A stretch of 64,000 nt of DNA from Tricholomella constricta (Eukaryota; Basidiomycota; Agaricomycetes; Agaricales; Lyophyllaceae): assembly GCA_013368375.1 (NCBI GenBank), contig JAACJP010000008.1, forward strand, positions 496,001-560,000. The letters run 5' to 3'. Position numbers and translations under genes: made by a program. Below are positions 1-12,586 of the stretch, one piece after another (positions within the stretch are counted from its first letter, which is position 1; every line of letters starts with the position of its first letter). The notes under the pieces are model-generated. The model was not told where the DNA came from and made no database searches. It was given only the letters and a program-made list of their open reading frames with translations.

Positions 1-2656
1 CGGCAGGAGAACTTGGTCATAGGAAACAGTATGATGTGGCATTACCTGCATCTTTGACGTGCTCACACATCTCCTGTTAGATTGGACGGTAACTTGAGCG
101 GCGGAAGTGCCATATACGAGTCCTTGCTACGCACAGGAAAGCAGAAGAAGTTATGCACAGCATGCAATCGGCACCTGAACGACCAAGAATTTATAGTGTT
201 CGAGAAATACGTAAGTCTGCTGGAACCCAATATAACAAAGTTGTCTAACTCAGTAAATGTGCACAGTTGCAAGAAATGATGAAGAAAGCGTCACCCCAAG
301 CTATCGCGGAGAATCGTCATGAGATGACCGAATGGGAGGCCGAGTTGGAACGCTTGCAAAACTTGAGACCTGTACAAGCCGCGAGAGATCAAATGAAAGC
401 GAAAGAGCTGCCAGCGTTGGAGAAAGAAATTAGACAGCACGAAGATGCGTATCCCGATATCAGTCGTGAGGCCGAGGAGGTCAGATCTAACCGTTGTTTG
501 CATCAATGTGATTCTGAAATATCTCATCTAGGCAATAGAAAATCTTGACACCGTCAAACGCGAGCTCAAAGATATTCTTGTCCTTAAAGATCATGTCAAG
601 GCTGTCATACGTCTCCAGGCGGATATTGGGAGAGCCGAGACCGATATCGCAAACCTCGAGAGTGATCTGCTGACAACTGGATCAACCAAGACCGCCGACG
701 ATGTCCAAGTAGAACTCGACGAGGCGTCCGCAGAACTGTAAGCTTGTTTTTGCACTTCACCTTTCTTGGTTTATTGAATTACCTCAATCTTATCTCAATC
801 AGACGCTCTGTAGATAGGGAAAAGCAACAGCTTATGTCGGAGCGGGAGCGCCAAAAGGATGCTGTCCGCACAATCGAGAACAGTCTTCATTCCATGGAGT
901 TGAAGGAGAGAGATCTCACAAACGAGATTCGAGATAAGCATGCCCTCGAGAAACGTATGGAGGAAATGAAGCAAGAGATTACTGCCTTCACGACGCGAAT
1001 GAAGGTAGGGCCCGAGTTGCCTATATGCTCACTTCCTGATTGTTCCACAGGACCTGGACATCAGCATTTCAGAAGCACGCGCACCGATCGAAGCACTTGA
1101 GGAAGAACACAGAAAGACACAGAACGACCTGAACTCAAGGATCACGCAAGCCCAACATGCTGCCCAGGAGTTCAATTCCAGTGCAGATAAACTCGCGCTC
1201 ATTAACAAAGGTGTTGAACGGCGAGTTTCTATTCCAGTCTTTCTGATGACGCACTTACTCATATCCAAACAGATACGTAAAGGACCGGCGAGCACGGCAA
1301 TTGGAAGAATGCGCGCAGAATATCGAACATCACGACCGCGAACTCAAGAGGTTGACTGAGAGCATCGACGCTGCCCGAGAAACAATAAAAGAGATCGACA
1401 AGGAAATCAATGCTAGTGGAGCCTCTGTTGCCAACTACCGAGATAATATTCGAGTCCGAAAACTGGCCAGGGAAATTATCGAAACCCAGGCTGAGATAGA
1501 CTCTCATGACATGAATGAAGCTGCAAAAGCAAAGCGGAACTTTGAAGATAAATACGGCAAGGCGAAGGAGAAAGAGAACCAGCTTCATACATCTGTGAGC
1601 AAACCCTTTCGCACTCCTGCTACGTGATCTTAATCCTTGCAGTACTCTCACATCGCTGGCGAAGTAAGCTCGCACCAATCCCAGCTCAAATCATGGGAGT
1701 CGGATCTCAGGGACTTCAAAGACATTAACAAGAAATATACTGAGCAGCTGATCCAGGTCAAGGTGAAGCTTTCTCCTTAACCGGTCAGATACAATGCCTC
1801 TGACAAATAGGCTTAGATGTCTGACATGGCGAACAGTGATTTGGAGAAGTATGCCAAAGCCCTGGATAAGTGAGTGGTGAAGCCACTCTTACTTCGTTTC
1901 GCATCTTCACTGAAATCCCAAATAGCGCAATCATGAAATATCATGGTCTCAAGATGGAAGAAGTCAACGACACGATGAGGCATTTATGGAATAAGACCTA
2001 TCAAGGAACTGGTTCGTTATTTCTCATTCTGAGGTCTCATTATTGACACGAAAATCTTCTAGACATTGACGGAATCAAAATCCGTTCTGATGTTGAAGGT
2101 GGCGCTTCCAAACGATCGTACAACTACCGAGTACTTGGCAGGGATCTATATATCTGACGTGGTTCTGACTATCTTCCTCAGGTGGTTATGACAAAGGACC
2201 AAGTGGAGATGGATATGCGTGGCAGATGCTCAGCTGGCCAAAAAATGTTGGCGTCTATCATAATTCGCCTCGCGCTCTCGGATTCTTTCGGTCAAAATTG
2301 CGGTATTCTTGCCCTAGATGAGCCCACAAACGCTTTGGATACGGAGAATATTGATGCACTCGCTGCCAGTCTTGTAGAGTGAGCATGCTGCGTCCATCAA
2401 CATGGTTCCTTCTCTAACGGATCTCTGACCAAACCTAGCATAATCAACGAAAGGAAGAGCCATTCTAACTTTCAGCTGATTATTATTACGCATGATGAGA
2501 ACTTCCTTCGAAAACTTGGTCAAAGCGACGTCATGGAATACTACTGGTCTGTGGTGATTTTCGTCTACTAGATCTCGGACCTAACGTCTTTTTGACAGGC
2601 GGGTTTCGAGAGATTCGCGTCAAAAGTCTGTCATAGAGCGCCAGAGGTTTAGATAG
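1..2656 (+). CDS. RAD50: DNA double-strand-break repair protein RAD50, C-terminal part (5' end outside the window)
   Basis: RAD50 is the SMC-like ATPase of the MRE11-RAD50-NBS1 complex, which tethers and processes DNA ends in the nucleus. The visible exons give the zinc hook LCTACNRHL (CxxC at 154-165). A long heptad-rich coiled coil follows, spread over many short exons. The second half of the ABC ATPase comes next: signature motif [17 protein letters not shown] (about 2230-2280), Walker B/D-loop [18 protein letters not shown], and the H-loop stretch [15 protein letters not shown]. The last exon is joined through the intron at about 2547-2600 and ends [12 protein letters not shown] at the TAG at 2654-2656. 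No frameshift is seen. The N-terminal Walker A half lies upstream of the window. Family knowledge: the Cys pair of two RAD50 molecules binds one Zn2+ at the hook. Confidence 0.95.
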
Positions 2657-3833
2657 CGATCCCATATTATTTCATTAACGCACTTGTTCATTCTACTAAT
2701 CATCTTATCTCTTGGGGCTCTCTTCCAGGACGGGCACCAGTAATCTGATGGGAAAACCATTTTGCCACAGTAGGTTCAGGCCACTTGCTCTCTCTCAATT
2801 GACCCTATTGACAGCGTGGTCACTCACGGCGATGTCACAATACACAATGTTGGGTGAGTTCGCTTTTTCCGCCCTTTATCCTGCAAACATGTGCATCGTG
2901 CGATTTTTGACCTCACTTGGGTCGAGAAGTTCCGAAGTTCGATAGTGCGGCAGAGATACACGTCAGATCCTTGATTAACGAATGCACAGAATCGCCGATT
3001 GTGACACAGATATACCACGGAGAGATGTCCCATTCGGAGTCATTGCTGATGGTCCGGGACAAATTGAAGCTTCCGTGACTCCGTGAGATAATGTTGCCAA
3101 AAAGCAGTGGATTTTCCGATCACTGGGTCGCTCGACGATCATATGAGCCATTCCCCCCCTTTAATTGCTTTTCTTGAGGTACGTATTCGAAAGTATTGAC
3201 TAAACCGCATCACCAGTCGGCTAATTTTGCAAATGGCTAGTTCAGGCATATACACTGGTCTTACCATCTGCATGTGTTTCGTATTCTGCCGACGATTGTT
3301 TTGACAACTACGCGTCAAGTTCTATTGCTTTTTGGAGTTTTAGAGTCTTCTAACCTGATCGCCGAATCCCAGTAATAATGCAGTGATCTTCCATTGTCCA
3401 GCGACGATGTTGTCCTCGTTAGTGACAGAATGCATCCGTCGGATGACGCAGGCCAGCAGACCATGGCGGATTCGATTGAGGGAGCTCCTTTGCTTTAATA
3501 TGCGAGGGCGAGGTCGATAAGTAATCACATTCTTGGCGCTTTTTTATCTGATACGGGTTTATGGAAATCGTTGAAACTCCTTACGAAAGGACAAGATTCA
3601 CCTGCATTCTCAGTCGTCCACATGCCACGACGAATCCGGATTTCTGAAGACGATATCCTTGGCCATAATTGTTTCAGCATGGGTCCCTCACGAACTAACT
3701 CTAGATTCTCAATCGCCATTCAGCAGTTCCTTCTGTCACCGAGCAATGTGGACATTTCCAAGCTTCACCGCCGGCTGGAACTGACGGTGGTTTGTCGGCC
3801 TGCCAATTCATCGACTCCGAGCACCGTTGGCGG
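2657..3833. other. Intergenic region with possible gene remnant
   Basis: No complete gene could be assembled. Two short exon-like stretches read on the plus strand: one around 2800-2855 (TDSVVTHGDVTIHNVG) followed by a possible GT donor, and one at about 2989-3078 (SPIVTQIYHGEMSHSESLL, stop after KLKLP). Neither is recognised. They may be a remnant or chance reading. The rest, up to the NRPS-like promoter, shows nothing supportable. Confidence 0.3.
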
Positions 3834-3841
3834 GTATAAAA
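3834..3841 (+). promoter_or_regulatory. TATA box of the NRPS-like gene
   Basis: TATAAAAG lies about 60 bp upstream of the start ATG at 3902. This would place initiation near 3865-3875 with a short leader. Only the motif is seen; its use is inferred. Confidence 0.5.
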
Positions 3842-3901
3842 GACGGCAATTTGACCTGATAATAACTCAATTTACAGCCCATCCCAGGCAAAAGACTACA
3901 G

Positions 3902-6900
3902 ATGCAGTCCGCGGTCTTCAATCAGGATCTCCTTCGCGCTCTTTCGCCTGACGAGCAGGACTCCTTTACCCGTTATGGACTTGGAGAGCGACTCCAACCT
4001 CCTTTCGCCTGTATCCACCATGCTTTTGAGTCCCACGCCGTCCGTCATCCGGATTCGATAGCTGTGGAGGACTTTGAACAGCGAATCACTTATGCCGAAA
4101 TGGATCGTCAGGCCAATTGCCTTGCGTCACATTTGCACGCAAGAGGAATCGTTCCCGGCTCCCGCCTATGCCTTCTGGTCGAGCGCTCTATCTTCATGGT
4201 GGTCGGAATTCTTGCTATTCTCAAAGCAGGAGCGGCGTACGTTCCTCTAGATGGAAACATCGTTTCTGATAGCACCCTTCGCCATGCTCTAAAGGACTCT
4301 GGAGCATTACTCGTCCTTGCGCAACGCAAATTCACTGAACGCGTGAAAGGCACTCCCACCATTTGTCTTGAAAATTCAATTTGTCAGGAACCGTCGACAA
4401 CCCATTGCCTCAAGCCTGAGGACCTTTCCAGTACTAGCGACGGTGCCTACATTATTTACACAAGCGGTACGTGACTTCCCATGTCCTTGCTATCAAGCCG
4501 CTAATACAAATTTTTGCAGGAACTACGGGTGTGCCTAAGGGCGTCAACGTCACACATTGCAATGTAATTAATCGTAAGTCAAAGGACTTATTAAACTCAC
4601 ACGTCTGGTCTCATTCATTTTCACAAAGTCGTATGCTTCACCCCTGGAGACTTGGGCATGGGCCCTGGTATTCGAGTTTCCCAACTCATGAACATATCGT
4701 TCGACATGGCAGCTTGGGTAAGCCTTATCGTCAATTAACGGAATTTCACCCGACACACTTCGCCTAGGAAATTCTTGGAAGCTTGTGCAATGGAAGCACC
4801 CTGTGCCTAAGGGGCAAAACTTCGAAGGAATGGCGCGCCGTCATGAAGACGGTAGACGTTGTGATCGCAACGCCTTCAATGTTAGCACCTCACAGCCCAT
4901 CCGACTACCCGACAATCAAGGTAGTCGCTGTTGCTGGAGAGCCTTGTCCTAAAGGTGAGGATCCAGCCACATTCCGATCCATATTCTACTAATTTTGCTT
5001 TCTGACGTACAGCCTTGGCGGACAAATGGTCAAATAGTTACACGGTTGACTTTTATAACTGTTGCGGTCCCACAGAGGTGCGCTTGCTAATATCATCCGA
5101 CACATGATTAAACCAAGCCTACACAAGGTTACCATCGTGAACACGATGCATTTGCACCGTCCTGACAAGCTTCTGGGAATCGGTAGCCCTACCCCTAACA
5201 ATACGGTCTATGTACTCGACGATCAGATGAACCCAGTTAAGATCGGAGACGCCGGTGTTATGTGGGCCGGTGGTTCCGGTATCACTCGCGGATACCTAAA
5301 TCTACCAGAAAAAACCGCGGAGAAATACAGATTCGATCCATTCTTGAATGACGGGTAGGCTGCTCATCATTGTCGTCTGCCTCAAACTCATCCAAGGACA
5401 TCAGATCTTTTATGTTCAACACCGGTGACCTTGGACGGTGGAACCGAGATGGAAGTCTGGAGCACCTTGGCAGAGTCGACCATCAAGTCAAGATCAAAGT
5501 AGCTGGGCTGAACCAATATTTTTGAAGAAGTGCTAATAGCCCATCTCAGGGATTCCGAGTTGAACTTGATGGCGTTGCGTCAGCGATGGAGGTAGGGCTT
5601 TCATCCCTCTTTGGCAAGTACTAATGATGCAGTCACTATAGACATGTCCTGGCGTCAATGTCGCAGCTGCGGTCCTGATCGATGGCGAACTGTGGGGTTT
5701 CTTTGCTCCCTTAACAGCCGAAATAGAGGACGTCAAATCCGCCACCGCTCGTGTGCAACCTTATTATGCAGTTCCTACCCGTATCCTGCGCCTTGCTAAA
5801 TTCCCAGAAACGACGTGAGTCTTCCGCGTTTCATGTTCAACGGATTCTTTTTTATCTTTGCAACAGTAATGGGAAGGTTGACAAACGAGCGCTTGAGCGT
5901 ATGGCTGACGATTCCGCCAAGGTCACAACGGCATCGCTGGCACCTCCCGTCCCTGTGGCCAAAGCAGCACTCCCAAGTAATCTCTTCCCAACGACGCAGG
6001 AGTATACTGTTGTTGCAGCATCCGCTCCACACCCTGAATCCTCGAACTCATCCATTACCACCGCGACGAACAGCAGCACAGTGGTTAGCCTCTCTTTGAG
6101 TGAGAAGAAGACGATCGACCCGTCGTCGCTCGAGGATCAGACGCATGTATGGGCCGGCTATCAGGAAGACACTCTTCCCAAAAAGAAGCAAGGAAGACTC
6201 CTCCGAAACCTTCGTCACCAGATCTTTTACCTCTATCGGCGCTTATTCGGAGTGGTATTTCTGATCAATCTTGGCCTATTCATCGCTGTTGTAGTTAAAG
6301 GAGCCAACGCAGCCGCGATTGGCAGAATCGTCATTGCAAACCTTTTCGTGGCCATCCTCATGCGCCAAGACTATGTTATTGATGCATTTTTCACACTCTT
6401 CACTGCGGTCCCATCATCGTAAGTCCTTTGACATGGCTCCGTTCAATTCTCATGCTGCATTTCTAGTTGGCCGATAGCACTACGCAGCGTCTGCGCTCGA
6501 GTATATCATATCGGGGGGCTGCACTCTGGGTGCGGTGTTTCTGGAGTTCTTTGGCTTATATTGTTCACCGCTCAGGCCACTGTTGAGATGTTGCAGCACA
6601 GGCAGGTATGTCATAGACTCGGAGTGCATCGTTTTGCCGATCGCGATGAAAACTGATCTAATTCCGTTTAGACATCTGTCGCCACAGTTGGTGTGACATA
6701 TGCTATCCTCGCACTTCTTCTCGGCATTCTCGCATTGGCTTACCCGAGCGTGCGAGTCAAATTCCACGACAGCTTCGAGGTCAGCCATCGTTTCATGGGA
6801 TGGACTGCCACAGCTCTCGTATGGGTTCAGGTGTGTGTGTGACATGACTGTATGGAGATTGACATTGACGATATAGTATACAACAGACTGTGCTTCTCAC

Positions 6901-7788
6901 AAGCGACTATAGACCTGCCGATCAATCTCTCGGAAAAGCTTTGATCTCGTCAGCCTCTTTCTGGCTGTTGCTCGTGATGACTGGTGATTTTCCTCGATTT
7001 TGACATACACTCGTAATTCTGAACCTTGCCGCAGGTTCCCTCGTCCTGCCATGGCTCAGACTTCGTAAAGTACCAGTGCGCGCTGAGGTGCTTTCACCGC
7101 ATGCTGTTCGTTTGTACTTTGATTATGGTACGTAGTAATTTTGCTAGAATGTGACGTTCAGGTTCATGAAGTTCCAACAGTGACCCCAAAGGCTGGTAGC
7201 TTCGTTAGGCTATCACATAACCCTTGGACTGAGTGGCATGGATTCGCGACCGTCCCCGAGCCCGGGATGAAAGGCTTTTCCCTTGTCGTCAGCAAAGCTG
7301 GCGACTGGACGGCAGATCAAATTGCTCACCCTCCGACCCATGTGTGGGTCCGAGGGATACCGACTTATGGTGTAATACGCATCGTTCCATTGTTCCGGCG
7401 CGTTATCCTTGTCGCGACCGGGTCAGGCATTGGACCTTGTACACCCGCGATTCTGGAGCAAAGGATACCTATGCGGCTCCTATGGACAGCCCCGAATGTT
7501 CGTGAAACATTTGGCGACAAGCTGGTGGACTCCATTATCGCTGCAGCACCGGATGCTGTGATATACAGTATGTTGTCTCCCTATGCCCGTCAATGTCTTT
7601 TAAGTTTTTGGGATCTAGATACTCGAAAACAGGGGAAACCAGATATGGTTAAGCTGACATATCGCATGGTTAAGGAGTTCGATGCTGAGGCCGTCATAAT
7701 CATATCCAATCACAAATTGACGGAAAAGGTTGTGTATGGAATGGTAAGCCGAGGTATACCTGCCTTCGGAGCCATCTGGGACTCGTAA
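3902..7788 (+). CDS. NRPS-like adenylation domain fused to multi-pass membrane oxidoreductase
   Basis: The N-terminal part is an adenylate-forming domain. Motifs in order are [14 protein letters not shown] (A3), an FDMAAW-type A4, NCCGPTE (A5), FNTGDLGRW (A7), [18 protein letters not shown] (A8) and NGKVDKRAL (A10). No carrier (DSL/GGxS) or condensation domain follows. A Ser/Thr-rich linker leads to about six hydrophobic segments (from about 6240 to 7060) that include HIGGLHSG and SHRFMGW, possible heme-ligand regions. The C-terminal part (7150-7788) resembles a ferredoxin/ferric-reductase NAD(P)-binding module, with [10 protein letters not shown] and the end [12 protein letters not shown]. 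It probably activates a carboxylic acid as its acyl-AMP and couples this to membrane electron transfer, but the substrate is unknown. The frame is intact across about 12 introns. A10 and the first membrane segment are in one exon (5751-6422), which supports a true fusion. A TATA box precedes the ATG. Confidence 0.8.
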
Positions 7789-8108
7789 TTACCCTTTAAG
7801 AAGATAGTAGTCCTAACCAACCATACTATGCGAAACTTAGAACAGGCTTTTACTCTTCGGATCTATTCTCTTATCTACTCTTTTATTGTTCTCTCTGAAT
7901 TGCGACTACTCTAGCTTTCATTCCGTGCAAGTTCCCATATTCCTCCATCCTCTTATCAATCGTCTTTCCAGTTTTTACCTCCGAGTTTGCCGCTCCTGTC
8001 ATATGTACTTGTGGCGCAATCAAATATAAACAGCTAAACACCGCCACACCCTGAGCGATACCAGGTTCTTGCTTCCGGGCTCTGCGGCGTCCACTACAAT
8101 ACAATCTC
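7789..8108. other. Intergenic spacer
   Basis: AT-rich spacer between two plus-strand genes. It should hold the 3' end of the NRPS-like gene and the promoter of the SET-MYND gene. No specific element was recognised. Confidence 0.6.
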
Positions 8109-9574
8109 ATGCTTTTGCCGAAAAACCTACGTCTAGTACCTCATACGACAGCTCGAAGCCAAGCAATCGCTGCATCACATATCTCGGAAGGCTCGATGAT
8201 CGCTTCCATCCCTTCACTCACAACTGTGCTGTTAGCTTCAGAAAAGGGTCGTAGGTGTGACACGTGTTTTCGAACATCGACGGAACAGAGAAAGCTGCGA
8301 AAGTGTACTGGATGTGCTTCGTATTGGTACTGTGATTCTCAATGTGAGCCCTGAATTCTTCTCCGTGAACTTGGTTAATACCATGTCCAGGCCAAGAGGT
8401 TCAATGGAAAACCCACCACAAGAAACTTTGCAAATCCTATCATCGATTTACCTCGTCCAACGCATTTCAGTCCCTCCCATCCCACGAAAAGCTAGATGCT
8501 CTTTTGCTTGCCCATCTACTTGCTCAGATATCCGCCTCCGATCTGTCTTCGCCTCAGGACGACCCTTCGCCAATTGCTATACTTCGCTCGCTCATTCCTG
8601 GACCTAAATCTGATGAATTCAACCTTCCTATCCCTGATCTGAAACCTGCCATATTACTGGGGTCTGCGGAAGACCTTTATTCGAGATTCAGCAACAACAA
8701 CTTTGCTATTCATTCGCATCTTACCACGATTGGGCATGGTATATTTCCTCTCGCCAGCCGTCTCTTCAATCACTCTTGCTACGCCAATGCTGCTGCGAAA
8801 TACGTTTTCGCACCGGGCGGATCTGCGACAATGGAAGTGGTGGCCCTTCGAAATATCCTTCAGGATGAAGAAGTACGAGCCTAGATGACATCACATCAAT
8901 TTGCTGAGTACAATCCTCTAGATATGCATACCGTACCTGGATCCCGCTCTGGTACGAACACGCCAACAGGTTCTAGAGTTTACGTACGGATTCCGATGCA
9001 CTTGTCTCTCTTGTCATGAATTGGAACGTCTGGGTGATATTCCCAATCCTCCTAGCTACCCAGAGGATTTAATTTCCGTGGCAAAAGCGCTGCGCAAGTT
9101 CACGGGCCTCGACCAGCCACTGAAGGTCCTACCGAGCAAGCCTAAGGAAGCGGTGCCACGCTTGTTACTCTGTGTCTTCCACGAGACATATCTATCAGAC
9201 CTCTCAGAGACGTTTAGCAAGGCGGCACACGAAGGTCAATACGACTTAGCTCTCGATGCGGGCGTAACCTTGCTCGGAGCGTACATCATGATCTATCCTC
9301 CCAATTACCCTCAAATAGGTGAGAAGTATGAGCATTGTTCACCCTAATCATCTAAAGAAGGACAGGAATGCATATCTTGGAACTAGCGAAGACAGCGTGG
9401 AATATGTCTATCATTTCTGGGGAAAAGGACACCGTTACAGCGCGGGCTATGATTGAGCAAGTGCAGGTATTTTTGGACCTGGGTCGCAATACCTTGGTGG
9501 TATACGGACCAGAAGGAGATGAAGATGGGCCTTTGCAGGAGGTCAAGACCTTGCAATCGCTCCTGGGCTCTTAG
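8109..9574 (+). CDS. SET and MYND domain protein (SMYD-type lysine methyltransferase)
   Basis: A split SET domain interrupted by a MYND zinc finger, the hallmark of the SMYD family, which transfers methyl groups from S-adenosylmethionine to lysines of histones or other proteins. The start (MLLPKNLRLV) leads into the N-terminal SET piece ending SIPSLTTVLL. The MYND finger follows, with CDTCFR, CTGC, YCDSQCQ and a terminal HHKKLCKSYH. The SET core has SRLFNHSCYANAAAKY (NHSC, cofactor and substrate pocket) and a YLDPALVRTRQ segment. The Cys-rich post-SET is FRCTCLSCHEL. The C-terminal helical region runs to QSLLGS at 9574. About six short introns are needed and the frame is intact. The target cannot be told from the sequence. 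Confidence 0.85.
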
Positions 9575-9945
9575 TCTTCTTTTTCGGAGAAGCCATGTCT
9601 CACCTAGTCGTCTCTGTAGGTTGAAGCATCTCGCACATTATCAGGAGACAAACCGAGGTAGCTGCTATTCATTGTACAACGCTGAGAACACGCAAGACAT
9701 CTTTCCACCCGAGTACAAATACCAGGGCATCGAGCGTTATCCACTCCCCTGCCTAGTCGCCAAGCTAGCCTGTCCTTCCGGTTCATCATGCCATCCTCTC
9801 TACAGATCCCCACACTCTTTCACCACCGCCATCCTTTTCGTTGACTTATGCTCTTTCCATCTCTCTCCCATGAAATCAAACCCCGACCCATCGCTCAAAA
9901 TGGACCCAACGGCACCCATGAACAACCTCTGAAAGTACTTCTTCT
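9575..9945. other. Intergenic / upstream of pseudogene
   Basis: The 3' flank of the SET-MYND gene. Short open frames are present but none is recognisable. The start of the decayed gene downstream may lie here but could not be placed. Confidence 0.4.
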
Positions 9946-11130
9946 CACAAATCGATTTCCCTCCGCGGCGCCATCATTTCAGAGCTTGCAGTCGTTGTGT
10001 CGCTCATCTTTGCATTCATGATCTGCTTTTTTAAAAATCGTCTACTTCATTAGAGAGATCGAAAGCGGGGTGGGCAACCAATCCTGATGAGTCACTTTGC
10101 AGATCTTTCTCTTGGGCGAAAATGCCGATGTGGACGTGGAAGAACCATCCATTACCGTTCGATGGTGTATCCTTGCTTGCGGGCAAGTTTTTATCCTTTC
10201 TGGACCTGCAAATATCCACGGAACCACTGCTTGTGGCCTGCCATCTACACGTCTGTAGATAAGTTAGTGACAGTCATTCTCTTCGACGATGGAGCCAGTG
10301 ACTTCTATTCATCAGCAACCTGACACCAACTGCGACGTATGGTCCTTTCCAAGTTCCTTTCAGGAGAAGCACTGGGACTCGCCGATGGTCTTTCGCTGAC
10401 CTCTCTGATGCACCTTGATCTCCAATGACGTCTGTCTTATCATCCAAAACCTTGTTCAGTTCGACAGAGTTTATGTCGTCGATATTTATGAGGCCCGCAT
10501 GTATCCTTCCGACCATATGCGCTATCCGAGTCGAGCACCGTCGTTCAACAACGAAACCCTACCTATTCGGAAACTAGTCACTATCGACAACTCATCCAGC
10601 TTCGACATTGAAACACTCGACACAGAAAGCTATTGAACCTCAGTAAACAACACGGAGAATATAAGCCGCGATATCGACATGTGGAAACGTCCAGCTTCCG
10701 CCCGTCCTTCTTTTCGGCCTCAATTGGCTCCTCGCACACCTCTGGTCTCGTTATGGTTTCCAGAAGTCTCAAAGATGTGCGGACCATCCTCAAACACCTA
10801 ATCTCCGCCCTTACGATCATGTTAACGATCCCATAACTTCGGAGCAGCATGCCAGGTGCTTCAGATTTCGATTGTAAATCCCAGCCATCCTCATCCTGCA
10901 TACTATGCTAATTAAATGACCCATCTGAACAGGCATTTTGCTTGGTATGCTCATTCCCCAAAAGGCATACCTTTTCGCTTACACAACGATTCATCAAACA
11001 CCATCGTGTTCTTTCCGGCATTTCAGCCATTGTGATACTTCTCATCATTGTCAGTCGAGAACTTGATGACGTGGGGCGTACGGGCGCCTCAGAAAAAGAT
11101 TACCAACGCCCCCACCCGCTGCGCTCCCGG
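9946..11130 (+). pseudogene. Decayed membrane-protein gene of a basidiomycete family (DUF4436-like, tentative)
   Basis: Protein-like pieces occur in the expected order but in different frames. They are a membrane segment with basic stop (SELAVVVSLIFAFMICFFKNR, about 9975-10040), EPSITVRWCILACGQVFILSG (about 10138-10200), VVDIYEARMYPSDHMR and SFNNETLPIRKLVTIDNSSSF (10475-10600), SRDIDMWKRPASARPSF (10660-10710), LKDVRTILKHLISALTIMLTIP (10770-10836), LRSSMPGASDFD, and a last hydrophobic segment ISAIVILLIIVSRELDD (about 11020-11070). In-frame stops break it: TGA after DTESY at 10634-10636, and TAA after MLTIP at 10834-10836, where a Gln is expected. At least one frameshift lies near 10710. The order of pieces matches my memory of a multi-pass basidiomycete family; the DUF4436 link is tentative. 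Confidence 0.5.
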
Positions 11131-11700
11131 CCGCCGCCCACGCCGGCCAAGGATTCCAGTTCGATGCAAATCTCCAAGTACAAGATGCATCGCCTTAGCA
11201 AGTATCACCGAGGAGAACTTGTTTCCCCTCTAAACCAGCTCGTTACGCATCGGCGGACAAAGACCATGCCCAAGATTAGGGATGGGAGGGAGCGACGTGT
11301 CCCGTTATTTCGACTGAATCCAGTGAACCGGGCATGCAGTTTCTCGATGTCGTGTATGGATGATATGGGAAAAGGTAGATATTCGGTAAAGACGTGTCGG
11401 CACGAACGTCATTCTCTGTCTTTAAGCTTCAAGGCCTGCATTAAGGTGCGCAGGTTCGGTAGGAGCGTTGTTTCGTTTTTGTGAGGTTCTTCGTTGACGT
11501 GGACGCTGGAAAAGACTGGGTCGACGGTCGTGCTTAGGAGCTTGATTGGACACTTGTAAAGGATCCGAAAGCGCAATCTATATGACACCTATTATATCAT
11601 ACCAATACAAGACAGTATTCACTGTTCTCCAAAGAGCCGTTTTCTGTAATATCCGAACTTCTTAAGCAAGAACCGATGGTAAGCACGACGGACAATGTAC
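11131..11700. other. Intergenic region
   Basis: Between the decayed gene and the 3' end of the minus-strand Derlin gene. No gene or site could be supported. Confidence 0.5.
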
Positions 11701-12586
11701 TCACATTCTTACTGGCACCTCGCTGAAAAAGGTCTTTCCCCCAACCATCTCGCGCGTCCAGACATCCCGCATGAACCAGCTGACATGACCCACCGCACAC
11801 CCCAGGAGGTCGCCTGCGGCCGCTTTCCACGTGCCGTTCAGCACCCAAGAGAAGGCGACAAGGGCCACAGGGAGATAAGGCGCTGTAATCGTGAAGAGCC
11901 CGAATAGTGAGATCGGCGTCGATGGGTGCCGCCGCGACCACAGGTAGATTGGCACGAACGCGAGGGACGATGACAGGAAGGGGAGGTTGAACAGAGGTGC
12001 GAGCATCTGGGGACATACAGTGTGGGGTCAGTGCGGTCGGAGGTGGGGGAGGGGTGAAAGTTGGGTGGGACGCACGAGCAGCATTATGGAAGAGAGGAAG
12101 AGCAGCCAGAAGTAGTCTGCTTTGCGGTTTGCGAAGGAGGACTCTTCGAGCATGCGGCTATATCGCATGCTGCGAGAGGCATACTGTCAGTTCGTATACC
12201 TCAGCAGATGGGCCTTTTAGCACGCACAAGAAGAACAGATGAAAGACAAAGTCCAGCGATATCGGCCCAAAGTAGAAGAATGTCGTAACGGCTCGCCATA
12301 GCTGTGGGGTGCTCAGCGTAGAATATTGAGAGAGAATGTCCTTGTTCCCGACATACCTGTGCGTTACTGAAAGTGCTCTTGGGGCTGTAATATAGCTGTA
12401 GCGTCGTCACCAGATGACATTGCTACAAAGAAAGTAAATGCAGCGAGGTGAGCGGGTTTGCTTGTCAATGGGTCGTTGGTATCAAGGAGCACGAACCACG
12501 GCCAAGCTCGTAACGACAGACAACGTCAGCCAGCCGCGCGTAATGGGGGGTATCTGGGTGATCCAGGCTTCAATACCGACAGGCAT
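11701..12586 (-). CDS. Derlin (Der1-like) ER-associated degradation protein
   Basis: Derlins are rhomboid-like pseudoproteases of the ER membrane that help move misfolded proteins to the cytosol for proteasomal degradation. The start reads MPVGIEAWITQIPPITRGWL, typical of the family. The second exons give YYSPKSTFSNAQ, then VWRAVTTFFYFGPISLDFVF, which contains the conserved WR motif. Hydrophobic segments follow: DYFWLLFLSSIMLLV, LFNLPFLSSSLAFVPIYLWS, FGLFTITAPYLPVALVAFSW, then GDLLGCAVGHVSWFMRDVW. The C-terminus is short (FSEVPVRM, stop at 11701-11703). About four introns are needed. It has no p97-binding tail that I can see, so it is Der1-like rather than a long Dfm1 type. Two yeast paralogues exist, so no symbol is given. 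Confidence 0.85.

Noticed and set aside
5533..6079. Overlapping frames on both strands within the NRPS-like gene near the A10 motif, suggesting a gene boundary
   Set aside because: A8, A10 and the first membrane segment splice together in frame; no stop intervenes.
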